DNA of 5,845 nucleotides from Planctomycetota bacterium (GCA_019347795.1 JAHWKS010000407.1:1-5845); one strand, 5' to 3'. Positions 1 to 5,535 are shown, numbered from the stretch's first letter. Made by a program: numbers and translations. Notes: generated by a model not told the origin, from the letters alone.

Positions 1-267
1 GATATCGGACTGGTGATCGAAGTCTCCGACTCGACGCTTCCCGGCGACCGAGCCGACAAGGGCCGCATCTACGCCGCATCCCGCATCTCGTGTTACTGGA
101 TCATCAACCTTATTGATGGTCGAGTCGAGGTTTACACGTCACCTGCTGGTCCGGCGGCCTCGGCCGGTTATGCGTCGCGGACCGATTATCACCCCGGCGA
201 GACAATTCCGCTCGCTCTCCCCGGCGGAACTGCGATACAGATCGCCGCTCAAGATCTTCTTCCCTGA
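1..267 (+). CDS. Uma2-family (DUF820) putative endonuclease, C-terminal part, 5' truncated
   Basis: The reading frame is open from the first base of the window to a TGA at 265-267, giving 88 residues. The start codon lies outside the window. The opening residues match the core of the Uma2/DUF820 family, which has a PD-(D/E)XK nuclease fold. They include the beta-strand LVIEVSDSTLPGDR with the candidate catalytic Glu7, then Lys20 and Tyr24 of a DKGRIYAASRI segment, then YWIINLIDGRVEVY. The tail forms the usual short strand-rich C-terminus (HPGETIPLALPGG). The first catalytic Asp of the family would lie upstream and cannot be seen. Uma2 proteins are abundant in planctomycetes and cyanobacteria, often in many copies, and their cellular role is poorly known. 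The gene converges on pyrH with a 2-nt gap. The family call is fairly sure. Nuclease activity is inferred from the fold only. Confidence 0.82.
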   Translation, partial: DIGLVIEVSDSTLPGDRADKGRIYAASRISCYWIINLIDGRVEVYTSPAGPAASAGYASRTDYHPGETIPLALPGGTAIQIAAQDLLP

Positions 268-269
268 TC

Positions 270-1013
270 TCACTCCGCCTTCTTGCCGATGATGGTGCCG
301 ACGCGTTCGCCGCGGACGGCGCGCTCGATGTTCCCTTCCGTGTGGAAGTTGAACACGAGGATCGGCATGTCGTGCTCCATGCACTGGGCGATGGCGGTTT
401 GATCCATCACCCGCAGGTTGCGCTCGCGGACGGTGTTGTAGTCCAGCTCGCGGTAGAGCACCGCGTGCGGGTTCTTCTTGGGATCGTCGCTGTAGACGCC
501 GTCCACCTGGGTCGCCTTGAGGAGGATCTCGGCCTCCAACTCCAGGGCCCGCTGGGCGGCGGCGGTGTCGGTGGTGACGAAGGGGCTGCCCGTTCCCGCG
601 GCAAGGATGACGATCCGCCCCTTCTCCAGGTGCCGGCGGGCGCGGCGGCGGATGTACGGCTCGGCCACGCCGTCCATGCGGATGGCGCTCATCAGCCGCG
701 TGTCGGCGCCTAAAGATTCAATTGCATCCTGCAGGGCCAGCCCGTTGATCACAGTGGCGAGCATCCCCATGTAATGCGCCGTCGCCTCTTGAATGCTGTC
801 TGCGTGCCCTTCCTTGAACTGCGCCCCGCGGAGGATGTTCCCGCCGCCGATCACCAGCGCCATTTGGCAGCCGAGCTTTTGGGCGCCGACCACCTGCCGG
901 GCGACGTGGGCGACTTCATCCATGCCGATCCCCCGCTCCCCCGCCCGGCAAAAGCTTTCGCCGGAGAGCTTGAGGACGACGCGACGATATGCGGGCTGAT
1001 TCATATTGGACAT
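270..1013 (-). CDS. pyrH: UMP kinase (uridylate kinase)
   Basis: PyrH phosphorylates UMP to UDP with ATP in cytoplasmic pyrimidine nucleotide synthesis. The 247-residue length is typical of the bacterial amino-acid-kinase-fold enzyme, which normally forms hexamers. Visible motifs are KLSGES at 15-20, the GGGN loop at 56-59 with Arg62, [17 protein letters not shown] at 81-97, [14 protein letters not shown] at 139-152, [15 protein letters not shown] at 164-178, and VMDQTA plus VFNF near the C-terminus. Two positions near the UMP site differ from E. coli: Asp77 corresponds to His80 and Asn140 to Ser143. The first ATG is chosen because GGAAAGGAAG lies 7 nt upstream. The alternative Met4 would be 16 nt from it. 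No tsf or frr gene, the usual pyrH neighbours, is adjacent. The upstream neighbour is the moxR-like gene, and the downstream neighbour is a convergent Uma2 gene. Confidence 0.97.
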   Translation of the reverse strand: MSNMNQPAYRRVVLKLSGESFCRAGERGIGMDEVAHVARQVVGAQKLGCQMALVIGGGNILRGAQFKEGHADSIQEATAHYMGMLATVINGLALQDAIESLGADTRLMSAIRMDGVAEPYIRRRARRHLEKGRIVILAAGTGSPFVTTDTAAAQRALELEAEILLKATQVDGVYSDDPKKNPHAVLYRELDYNTVRERNLRVMDQTAIAQCMEHDMPILVFNFHTEGNIERAVRGERVGTIIGKKAE

Positions 1014-1020
1014 GTTGGGT

Positions 1021-1030
1021 CTTCCTTTCC
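1021..1030 (-). promoter_or_regulatory. Shine-Dalgarno site of pyrH
   Basis: Read on the minus strand this is GGAAAGGAAG, a purine run complementary to the 16S rRNA 3' end. It lies 7 nt before the ATG at 1013-1011. It supports Met1 of pyrH over the in-frame Met4. Most other starts in this window have no clear site of this kind. Confidence 0.7.
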
Positions 1031-1053
1031 AGCTTCATGTGGTTATCGGCGAG

Positions 1054-1073
1054 CGGCGGGCGTAAGCCCGCTG
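1054..1073. repeat. Small GC-rich hairpin in the pyrH leader region
   Basis: The arms GCGGGC (1056-1061) and GCCCGC (1066-1071) are exact inverted copies around a GTAA tetraloop. A G-T pair and a further C-G pair extend the stem to 8 bp. The hairpin lies 24-33 nt upstream of the pyrH Shine-Dalgarno site and 14 nt from the larger inverted repeat at 1088-1170. There is no T-tract on either side, so it does not look like an intrinsic terminator. Motifs of this kind are, to my recollection, common between genes in planctomycetes, but I could not check this. Confidence 0.55.
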
Positions 1074-1087
1074 ATAGTCGCGGAAGC

Positions 1088-1170
1088 GTGGCTGGCGGCG
1101 GAGCGGAGCGACGCCCCAGCAGTGTTCCGGTATTATCGCTGGGGCGTCGCTACGCTCCGCCGCCAGCCAC
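1088..1170. repeat. Long near-perfect inverted repeat between moxR-like gene and pyrH
   Basis: The left arm at 1088-1120 and right arm at 1138-1170 are each 33 nt and pair at 32 of 33 positions. The single mismatch is G in the left arm against T in the right arm, within GAGCGGAGCG versus CGCTACGCTC. The loop is 17 nt (1121-1137) and less GC-rich than the arms. The element begins 13 nt past the stop codon of the MoxR-family gene and fills about half of the 170-nt gap before pyrH. Transcribed from either strand it would form a very stable stem. No T-run follows the stem in either direction, so a classical rho-independent terminator is not supported. It could be a dispersed REP-like element, an mRNA 3'-end stabiliser, or a transcription barrier. 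Confidence 0.85.
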
Positions 1171-1183
1171 CCTCCAGCAATGG

Positions 1184-2665
1184 CTACAGCCGCGGGACGT
1201 CCACGGTGCGGATTAACTCGTCCAGCAGGTCGTTGACGTTGTGTCCCTCCACCTCGGCCTCGGCCGTCAGGATGACGCGATGCCTCAAGGCGGCAATGGC
1301 CAACTCGCGCACGTCGTCGGGAACGGCGTAGTCGCGGCCGCTGAACGCCGCCAGCGTGCGGGCCGCCTGCATCAACGCGATTCCCGCGCGGGGCGAGGCC
1401 CCCATGTGGAACTGCGGCCAGCGGCGCGTCAGCCGCACGAGCTTGTTGATGTAGTCGATCAGCTTCGGATCGACCCGCACCTTCGCGTTCTCTTGGGTGA
1501 TGCGCAGAATCTCCGCCGGCCCACACACGGTCTCCAACTCTGCGTCCAGGCGGCGGTTGATGTCTTCCTGCCGGCTGTGCAGCTCGAGAATCTTCGCCTC
1601 TTCCTCCTCGCGCGGATAGTCCGCCACCAGCTTGAACATGAAGCGATCGAGCTGCGCCTCGGGCAGGTTGTACGTCCCTTCCGATTCAATCGGGTTCTGC
1701 GTCGCCAGCACCAGGAACGGCCGCTCGATCGGATGCGCCTTGCCGTCGATCGTGACCCGGTACTCCTGCATGATCTCCAACAGCGCCGCGTGCGTCTTGG
1801 CGGGCGAGCGGTTGATCTCATCCGCCAGCAGAAGTTGCGTGAAAATCGGCCCGGGCCGGAACTGGAACTCCTGCGTCTTCATGTTGAACACGGGGGCGCC
1901 GGTGATGTCCGACGGCATCAAATCGGCGGTGAACTGAATCCGGCCGAACTTGCACCCCAGCACCTGCCCCAGCGTGCGGACAAAGAGTGTCTTCCCAAGC
2001 CCCGGAACGCTTTCGATGAGCACGTGCCCGCTGGAAAAAAGCGCGACCAAGGCGCCCAGCACCAGTTCGCTCTGGCCGACATAGATCTTGCTGATCTCGT
2101 CGATGATGCGATCGAAGAGCTGCTTGGTGGGCGTGTCTTGCCCGGTGTGGACGCGGGCCATTTCGTCCGGCAGCGGCTGATCGGCGACCGGCGGCGCCGC
2201 GGCGGCGGGCGCCGTGGGATGCGGCGGAGGCGGCTGCTGCGAAAGCGGCGGCGTGGTCGGATCGGGCGAGACGTGCGCGGCCACCTCGCCCGGCTGCGGA
2301 CCTGCCGCGCCCCCCGGACCTCCCGCGCCCCCGGTGGGTTGTGCGGGAGGCAGATGCGGGGCCGAGATCGGCGGCGGCGCCGGCTGAGGCGACAAGCCGT
2401 AATTCTCAATCCCCCCGCTCTCATACCCGAAGCCCAGAGGATCGGACGGCGCCGCGCCCCCGGCGTCGTCGCTGCTCCCCGGCGAAAGCGGCTGCCCCGT
2501 ATCCTGCGAAAGCGTGTCCGGCACGCGCTGCACCTCGCCGCACTCGGGGCACTTCGCCTGCCGGCCGGCAACCATCCGCGGCACCTTCAGCAACCGGCCG
2601 CACCGGCAGCAGTGAAACTCCATGGAATCTTGATCGGCGTGTCGGCCGGTCGAGGGTGTGCTCAT
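1184..2665 (-). CDS. MoxR-family AAA+ ATPase with N-terminal zinc ribbon
   Basis: This is a 493-residue cytoplasmic protein in three parts. Residues about 16-50 form a zinc ribbon with Cys19/Cys22 and Cys39/Cys42 as two CxxC pairs. Residues about 51-165 are a low-complexity Pro/Gly/Ala-rich linker, probably disordered. Residues about 175-493 are a complete MoxR ATPase. It has Walker A at 218-226 (ESVPGLGKT), Walker B at 278-285 with Asp282-Glu283, sensor 1 Asn324 in ATQNP, Arg341 in LDRFMFK, and sensor 2 Arg426 in GASPRAG. MoxR ATPases are chaperone-like remodelers that usually act with DUF58 or VWA proteins encoded next door. None is seen here. The upstream neighbour is the HtrA-like protease, 43 nt away, so co-transcription is likely. 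Neither Met1 nor Met15 (2623-2621) has a clear ribosome site. A start at Met15 would place the ribbon at the very N-terminus. The family is certain, the substrate unknown. Confidence 0.93.
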   Translation of the reverse strand: MSTPSTGRHADQDSMEFHCCRCGRLLKVPRMVAGRQAKCPECGEVQRVPDTLSQDTGQPLSPGSSDDAGGAAPSDPLGFGYESGGIENYGLSPQPAPPPISAPHLPPAQPTGGAGGPGGAAGPQPGEVAAHVSPDPTTPPLSQQPPPPHPTAPAAAAPPVADQPLPDEMARVHTGQDTPTKQLFDRIIDEISKIYVGQSELVLGALVALFSSGHVLIESVPGLGKTLFVRTLGQVLGCKFGRIQFTADLMPSDITGAPVFNMKTQEFQFRPGPIFTQLLLADEINRSPAKTHAALLEIMQEYRVTIDGKAHPIERPFLVLATQNPIESEGTYNLPEAQLDRFMFKLVADYPREEEEAKILELHSRQEDINRRLDAELETVCGPAEILRITQENAKVRVDPKLIDYINKLVRLTRRWPQFHMGASPRAGIALMQAARTLAAFSGRDYAVPDDVRELAIAALRHRVILTAEAEVEGHNVNDLLDELIRTVDVPRL

Positions 2666-2708
2666 GATGCTCGCAAAAGAGGGATAGGGTCCAGGACGGC
2701 GGCCGGGA

Positions 2709-3875
2709 CTAATTCAGGGCCTGCAGCGTCACGTCCAGCGTGAGGGTCTGCGCGTTCCCGGTTCTGGCGCCGCGGAGGATGGTCACCTCCACCGTGTCGC
2801 CGGGTTCGTGCTTGTCGAGGAGCGAGAAGAGACGTTCCGAGTCGGTCGCCTTCTGGCCGTCCACCGCGACGATAATATCGCCGAGAATCAGTTCGTCATC
2901 ATCGGTGATTACGGTCGAACGCATGCCCGCCTCGTCGGCGGCGCTCCCCGGCTGCACGGCGCGAATCAGCACACCCTCCAGTCCCAGCTCGCGCATCACC
3001 TGGTCGGGCGCCAGCACCACGCCGAAGCCGGCCCGCGTCACCCTGCCCTCGCGCACCAGTTGCGGGACGATGCGATTGACCGTGTCCACGGGAATCGCAA
3101 AGCCGATGCCCGCCGAGGCGCCGGAGGGACTGTAGATGGCCGTGTTCACCCCCACCAGCCGCCCCGCACTGTCCAGCAACGGTCCGCCCGAGTTGCCGGG
3201 GTTCACCGCCGCGTCGGTTTGGATCACGCCGTCAATCATGCGGCCGTTGCGCGCTCGGATCTCGCGTCCCAAGCCGCTGATCACGCCCGTGGTGAGCGTC
3301 TGATCGAGCCCGAACGGGTTGCCGATCGCAAATGCCTTCTGTCCGACCTGCAAATCGCTCGACGTGCCGATCGGGATCGGCCGCAGCTTGCTCGCCGGGG
3401 CGTTGATCTTGAGCACGGCCAGATCCTTGTCGGGCGCCGTGCCCACCAGCACTGCCGGAAACATACTCTGATCGGGCAGAATGACCTTCGCCTGTTCGGC
3501 GTCTTCCAAGACGTGCAGATTGGTGACGATGTGCCCATCCTCATCCCAGACGAAGCCGCTGCCGGTGCCCACCTCCATTTCGACCGCGTTGAAGTTGAAG
3601 TAGCCGCGATGCAGCGTGGACGTGCTGATGTACACCACCGACCGCGACGACTGCTTGAACAGCTCGATGATGGCCTGCTCGTCGGCGGCCAAGTTCCCCC
3701 GGGCCATGATCGGCCGCGGCACGGCGTCCGGATCGTGCAGCCCCCCAAAGTCGATCCAGTTCCGCGCCAACAGCGCAAAGGCCAGCACCAAGAGCGCGAT
3801 AGGAATCAGCGGGATCCTCCGCCACGCGGACCGACGTTCGCGATAGGGAGGTTGCGAGTAAGGATACGACTCCAT
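2709..3875 (-). CDS. htrA: HtrA/DegS-like membrane-anchored serine protease with one PDZ domain
   Basis: This is a 388-residue S1C-family protease that degrades or senses misfolded proteins in the cell envelope. A short basic N-terminus (YRERRSAWRR) precedes a hydrophobic segment at about 21-38 with no evident cleavage site, so it is probably a membrane anchor with the protease outside the cytoplasm. The trypsin-like domain spans about 65-275. The catalytic triad is His121 (TNLHVLED), Asp151 (DKDLAVLKI) and Ser229 (NPGNSGGPLL). FAIGNPFGLDQTLTTG at 182-197 and IGFAIPVD at 257-264 are also typical. A single PDZ domain covers about 281-380 and includes GDIIVAVDGQK at 332-342. One PDZ plus an anchor resembles DegS more than two-PDZ DegP. 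The gene stands first in a likely two-gene unit with the MoxR-family ATPase. A candidate promoter lies 47 nt upstream. No Shine-Dalgarno site is seen at the chosen ATG. Confidence 0.95.
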   Translation of the reverse strand: MESYPYSQPPYRERRSAWRRIPLIPIALLVLAFALLARNWIDFGGLHDPDAVPRPIMARGNLAADEQAIIELFKQSSRSVVYISTSTLHRGYFNFNAVEMEVGTGSGFVWDEDGHIVTNLHVLEDAEQAKVILPDQSMFPAVLVGTAPDKDLAVLKINAPASKLRPIPIGTSSDLQVGQKAFAIGNPFGLDQTLTTGVISGLGREIRARNGRMIDGVIQTDAAVNPGNSGGPLLDSAGRLVGVNTAIYSPSGASAGIGFAIPVDTVNRIVPQLVREGRVTRAGFGVVLAPDQVMRELGLEGVLIRAVQPGSAADEAGMRSTVITDDDELILGDIIVAVDGQKATDSERLFSLLDKHEPGDTVEVTILRGARTGNAQTLTLDVTLQALN

Positions 3876-3922
3876 GAATCAGCCAACGGTGCTTCGAGGG
3901 GGGCGGAATCCTGCTCCGGCCG

Positions 3923-3952
3923 ATTGTAGCAGAACGACGCGGCCCCTGTCGT
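3923..3952 (-). promoter_or_regulatory. Candidate sigma-70-type promoter for the htrA-like gene
   Basis: On the minus strand, TACAAT at 3928-3923 matches the -10 consensus at five of six positions. It is preceded by TGC, giving an extended -10. ACGACA at 3952-3947, 18 nt upstream, shares GACA with the -35 consensus. Transcription would begin about 40 nt before the htrA ATG. The setting fits: this is the only intergenic gap before the htrA-moxR pair, and the surroundings are GC-rich, so an AT-rich -10 stands out. The call is by eye. Nothing else recognisable was found in the rest of the 188-nt gap at 3876-4063. Confidence 0.5.
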
Positions 3953-4063
3953 CGGCCCGCAAACCGCCACACTTCACCGGCAGGACCACCAGTCCTCTGC
4001 AACCCTGGCGCCGTCCTCCGAAGCAAGCGAATTCCCTGAACAGCGCTCACCCCCTCTGCGAAA

Positions 4064-4603
4064 CTACGCCAGCGTCTCCTCGATGGCGGCGAAGATGCGG
4101 TCGGGGTCGGCCATGCGGCCGAGGCCTTTCACGCGGCAACTGAGCCAGCCCTCCTCGGGATCGACGATCCGCACCCCGTCTTCGCGAAGCTGGATGACGT
4201 TCCGCTGCACCGCGGGCTTCTGCCACATGGCGGTGTTCATCGTCGGCGCCGCCAGCACCGGACCGGGGAAGGCGAGGTAGAGCGTCGAGAGCAGATCGTC
4301 CGCCACGCCGTGAGCCGCCTTGGCGAGGAAGTTGGCCGTGGCCGGCGCGACGCAGAGCAGGTCCCCTTTGGCCGCCAGCTCGATGTGGGCGCCGAGCGGA
4401 TAGCGGGATTCGTCGAAGACCTCGCGAGCAACCGCCCGACCGGTCAGTGCGGCGAAGGCGGCCGGTGCGATGAACCGTTCGGCGGCGGCGGTCATCACCA
4501 CCGTTACGCCGGCGCCCGATTGGACGAGCCGGCTTACGAGGGCGGCGGTCTTGTACGCCGCGACGCCGCCCGTGACGCCGATGAGGATTTCGCGGCCGGT
4601 CAT
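4064..4603 (-). CDS. coaC: Phosphopantothenoylcysteine decarboxylase (CoaC flavoprotein), stand-alone
   Basis: CoaC decarboxylates 4'-phosphopantothenoyl-L-cysteine to 4'-phosphopantetheine with FMN in coenzyme A synthesis. The 179 residues cover only the flavoprotein domain of E. coli CoaBC (Dfp). Visible features are GVTGGVAAYK at 9-18 (FMN binding), the catalytic His73 in AHIELA, APATANFLAK at 86-95, APTMNTAMW at 119-127 (the PxMNxxMW substrate motif with Asn123), and Cys156 followed by GLGRMADP at 160-167 in the substrate-recognition region. The Gly that normally follows this Cys is Arg157 here. These motifs favour CoaC over the related UbiX and EpiD proteins. The gene is last in the yicC-gmk-rpoZ-coaC series. 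The 89-nt gap after rpoZ is mostly an inverted repeat. CoaB is not fused or adjacent. The first ATG is used although no strong ribosome site is visible. Confidence 0.93.
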   Translation of the reverse strand: MTGREILIGVTGGVAAYKTAALVSRLVQSGAGVTVVMTAAAERFIAPAAFAALTGRAVAREVFDESRYPLGAHIELAAKGDLLCVAPATANFLAKAAHGVADDLLSTLYLAFPGPVLAAPTMNTAMWQKPAVQRNVIQLREDGVRIVDPEEGWLSCRVKGLGRMADPDRIFAAIEETLA

Positions 4604-4622
4604 GGAAGCAAAGCGGTAGAGA

Positions 4623-4689
4623 GTTGGAGTCCACGCTTTAGCGTGCTTAGGACGCGTGCTTCATGACCCGCTAAAGCGTGGACGCCAAC
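4623..4689. repeat. Inverted repeat in the rpoZ-coaC intergenic gap
   Basis: The arms at 4623-4643 and 4669-4689 are 21 nt each and pair at 20 of 21 positions, with a 25-nt loop. The inner 15 bp (GTCCACGCTTTAGCG) are perfect. The left arm also contains its own short palindrome, CACGCT-TT-AGCGTG (4632-4645), so it can fold alone or with the right arm. The 8-mer GCGTGCTT occurs twice, at 4641-4648 and 4654-4661. The element covers 67 of the 89 nt between the rpoZ stop and the coaC start. It would therefore lie in the coaC leader, ending about 20 nt before the ATG. No T-tract follows it. It may be a dispersed intergenic repeat or may regulate coaC translation or mRNA processing. Confidence 0.82.
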
Positions 4690-4692
4690 AGA

Positions 4693-4953
4693 TCAATCGT
4701 CGTCGCCGAACTGGGGGCCTTCGATGCCCAGGTTCAGGTTGGCGGCGGTGCGGACTTCGTTGGAGGTGTCCAGAAAGATCTTCCCCTCCAGGATCTCCTG
4801 GAGCACGATCTTCATCTTGTCGTTGGTCGTGGCGCGCACCAGCGGGCGGCTTCCCTGGTTCAACTGCACCAGACGCTTCTGAATGAGCGTCGAGAGCTTG
4901 AACCGGCCCCCGACCTTGTTGACGATGTACTCTTCTTTCAGTTCTTCGAGCAT
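4693..4953 (-). CDS. rpoZ: DNA-directed RNA polymerase subunit omega
   Basis: Omega is the small subunit that helps fold and hold the beta' subunit in RNA polymerase. The 86-residue product has the recognisable omega core: VGGRFKLSTLIQKRLVQLNQGSRPLV at about 14-39 corresponds to the NRFELVxxAAxRARQL...RPLV region, and IVLQEILEGKI at 49-59 to the ALREIAxGKI helix. The tail is acidic (GDDD). The usual AAKRARQL is poorly kept, as in other divergent omegas, so identification rests on pattern plus position between gmk and coaC, where rpoZ is found in many bacteria. The ATG overlaps the end of gmk by 16 nt, and the purine-rich GGGAG ribosome site lies 4 nt upstream inside gmk. This arrangement suggests translational coupling. 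Confidence 0.9.
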   Translation of the reverse strand: MLEELKEEYIVNKVGGRFKLSTLIQKRLVQLNQGSRPLVRATTNDKMKIVLQEILEGKIFLDTSNEVRTAANLNLGIEGPQFGDDD

Positions 4954-5528
4954 TCCTCTCCCTTGCGGATGCGGCTTAAGGTCTCGCAGATCTCGCGGAC
5001 CGCCTGGTCCACGCTGCGGTTTTCGACACGGTGAGAATAGCGGTTGGCAAAGGTCAATTCGTGACGGGCGATCTCCAGCCGTCGCTGGATGGCCTCTTCG
5101 GATTCGGCGCCGCGGCCGCGGAGCCGTCGCTCCAGCTCCTCCATCGAGCCGGGATGGACAAACACCGTCACCGCCTCGGGCGCCTGGGGGAGCACCTTCA
5201 TCGCCCCTTCCACGTCAATCTCTAGGATAACCCACTTCCCCGCCGCCAGGCCAGAGGAGACTTCGCTTTTCAGCGTCCCGTACCAGTAGCCGAGCCCGAA
5301 GACCTCGCAACATTCGAGAAAATCGCCCGCACGGCGCCGCTCTTCGAACTGCTGCGACGTGAGGAAGTGGTAGTTCACACCGTCTTGCTCGCCGGGGCGG
5401 GGAGGCCGCGTCGTGGCCGAGACGCTCAAGACCAGCGGCAGCGGGCAGTCTCGGAGGAGCTGCGCGACGACGGTCGATTTCCCGGCCCCCGACGGTCCCG
5501 AAATGATTATCAGTCGCCCGCGCGGCAT
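4938..5528 (-). CDS. gmk: Guanylate kinase
   Basis: Gmk converts GMP (and dGMP) to GDP with ATP in the cytoplasm. It is essential for GTP supply and sets the substrate pool for (p)ppGpp. The 196 residues match the usual length of about 200. Motifs are the P-loop GPSGAGKST at 11-19, the GMP-binding segment SVSATTRPPRPGEQDGVNYHF at 35-55, Glu72 in FLECCEVFG, YWYGTLKS at 81-88 (most relatives have YGTP), LEIDVEGAMKV at 102-112, and the lid RLRGRGAESEEAIQRRL at 135-151. The common C-terminal VNDDL is replaced by VENRS at 168-172. The ATG follows the yicC stop after 7 nt. A GGAG 10 nt upstream, within the last yicC codons, is a modest ribosome site. The gene overlaps rpoZ by 16 nt, so yicC, gmk and rpoZ are very likely one transcript. 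Confidence 0.97.
   Translation of the reverse strand: MPRGRLIIISGPSGAGKSTVVAQLLRDCPLPLVLSVSATTRPPRPGEQDGVNYHFLTSQQFEERRRAGDFLECCEVFGLGYWYGTLKSEVSSGLAAGKWVILEIDVEGAMKVLPQAPEAVTVFVHPGSMEELERRLRGRGAESEEAIQRRLEIARHELTFANRYSHRVENRSVDQAVREICETLSRIRKGEECSKN
4958..4962 (-). promoter_or_regulatory. Ribosome-binding site of rpoZ inside gmk
   Basis: Minus-strand GGGAG lies 4 nt before the rpoZ ATG and is part of the longer purine run AAGGGAGAGGA (4964-4954). It sits in the Lys189-Gly190-Glu191 codons of gmk, so ribosomes finishing gmk pass over it immediately before reaching the rpoZ start. Confidence 0.5.
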
Positions 5529-5535
5529 GGGGGCT

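Noticed and set aside
1088..1170. The large inverted repeat as a rho-independent terminator
   Set aside because: No T-run follows the stem on either strand, and the arms are much longer than a normal terminator stem.
774..1331. A 185-residue plus-strand open frame crossing the pyrH start and the large inverted repeat
   Set aside because: Its parts are antisense to pyrH and the MoxR-family gene, and its middle is the hairpin sequence. It has no coherent protein character.
1035..1526. A 163-residue minus-strand frame reading through the inverted repeat
   Set aside because: It is out of frame with the MoxR-family gene it overlaps, and its C-terminal half is translated repeat.
1241..2743. A 500-residue plus-strand open frame opposite the MoxR-family gene
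   Set aside because: It is antisense to a clearly real gene, is extremely rich in Arg, Gly and His, and shows no family motif. Long stop-free antisense frames are expected at this GC content.
2808..3929. A 373-residue plus-strand open frame opposite the HtrA-like gene
   Set aside because: It mirrors the real htrA codons, has a biased Arg/His/Ala composition and no recognisable domain. It is a shadow frame.
3982..3996. AGGAC/GTCCT hairpin downstream of coaC as a terminator
   Set aside because: The stem is only 5 bp with a 5-nt loop and no T-tract, which is within chance expectation.
3876..4063. A degraded coaB remnant after coaC
   Set aside because: Reading the minus-strand frames after the coaC stop shows no CoaB signature such as the GGTxExID-like start, and the stretch contains the htrA promoter candidate.
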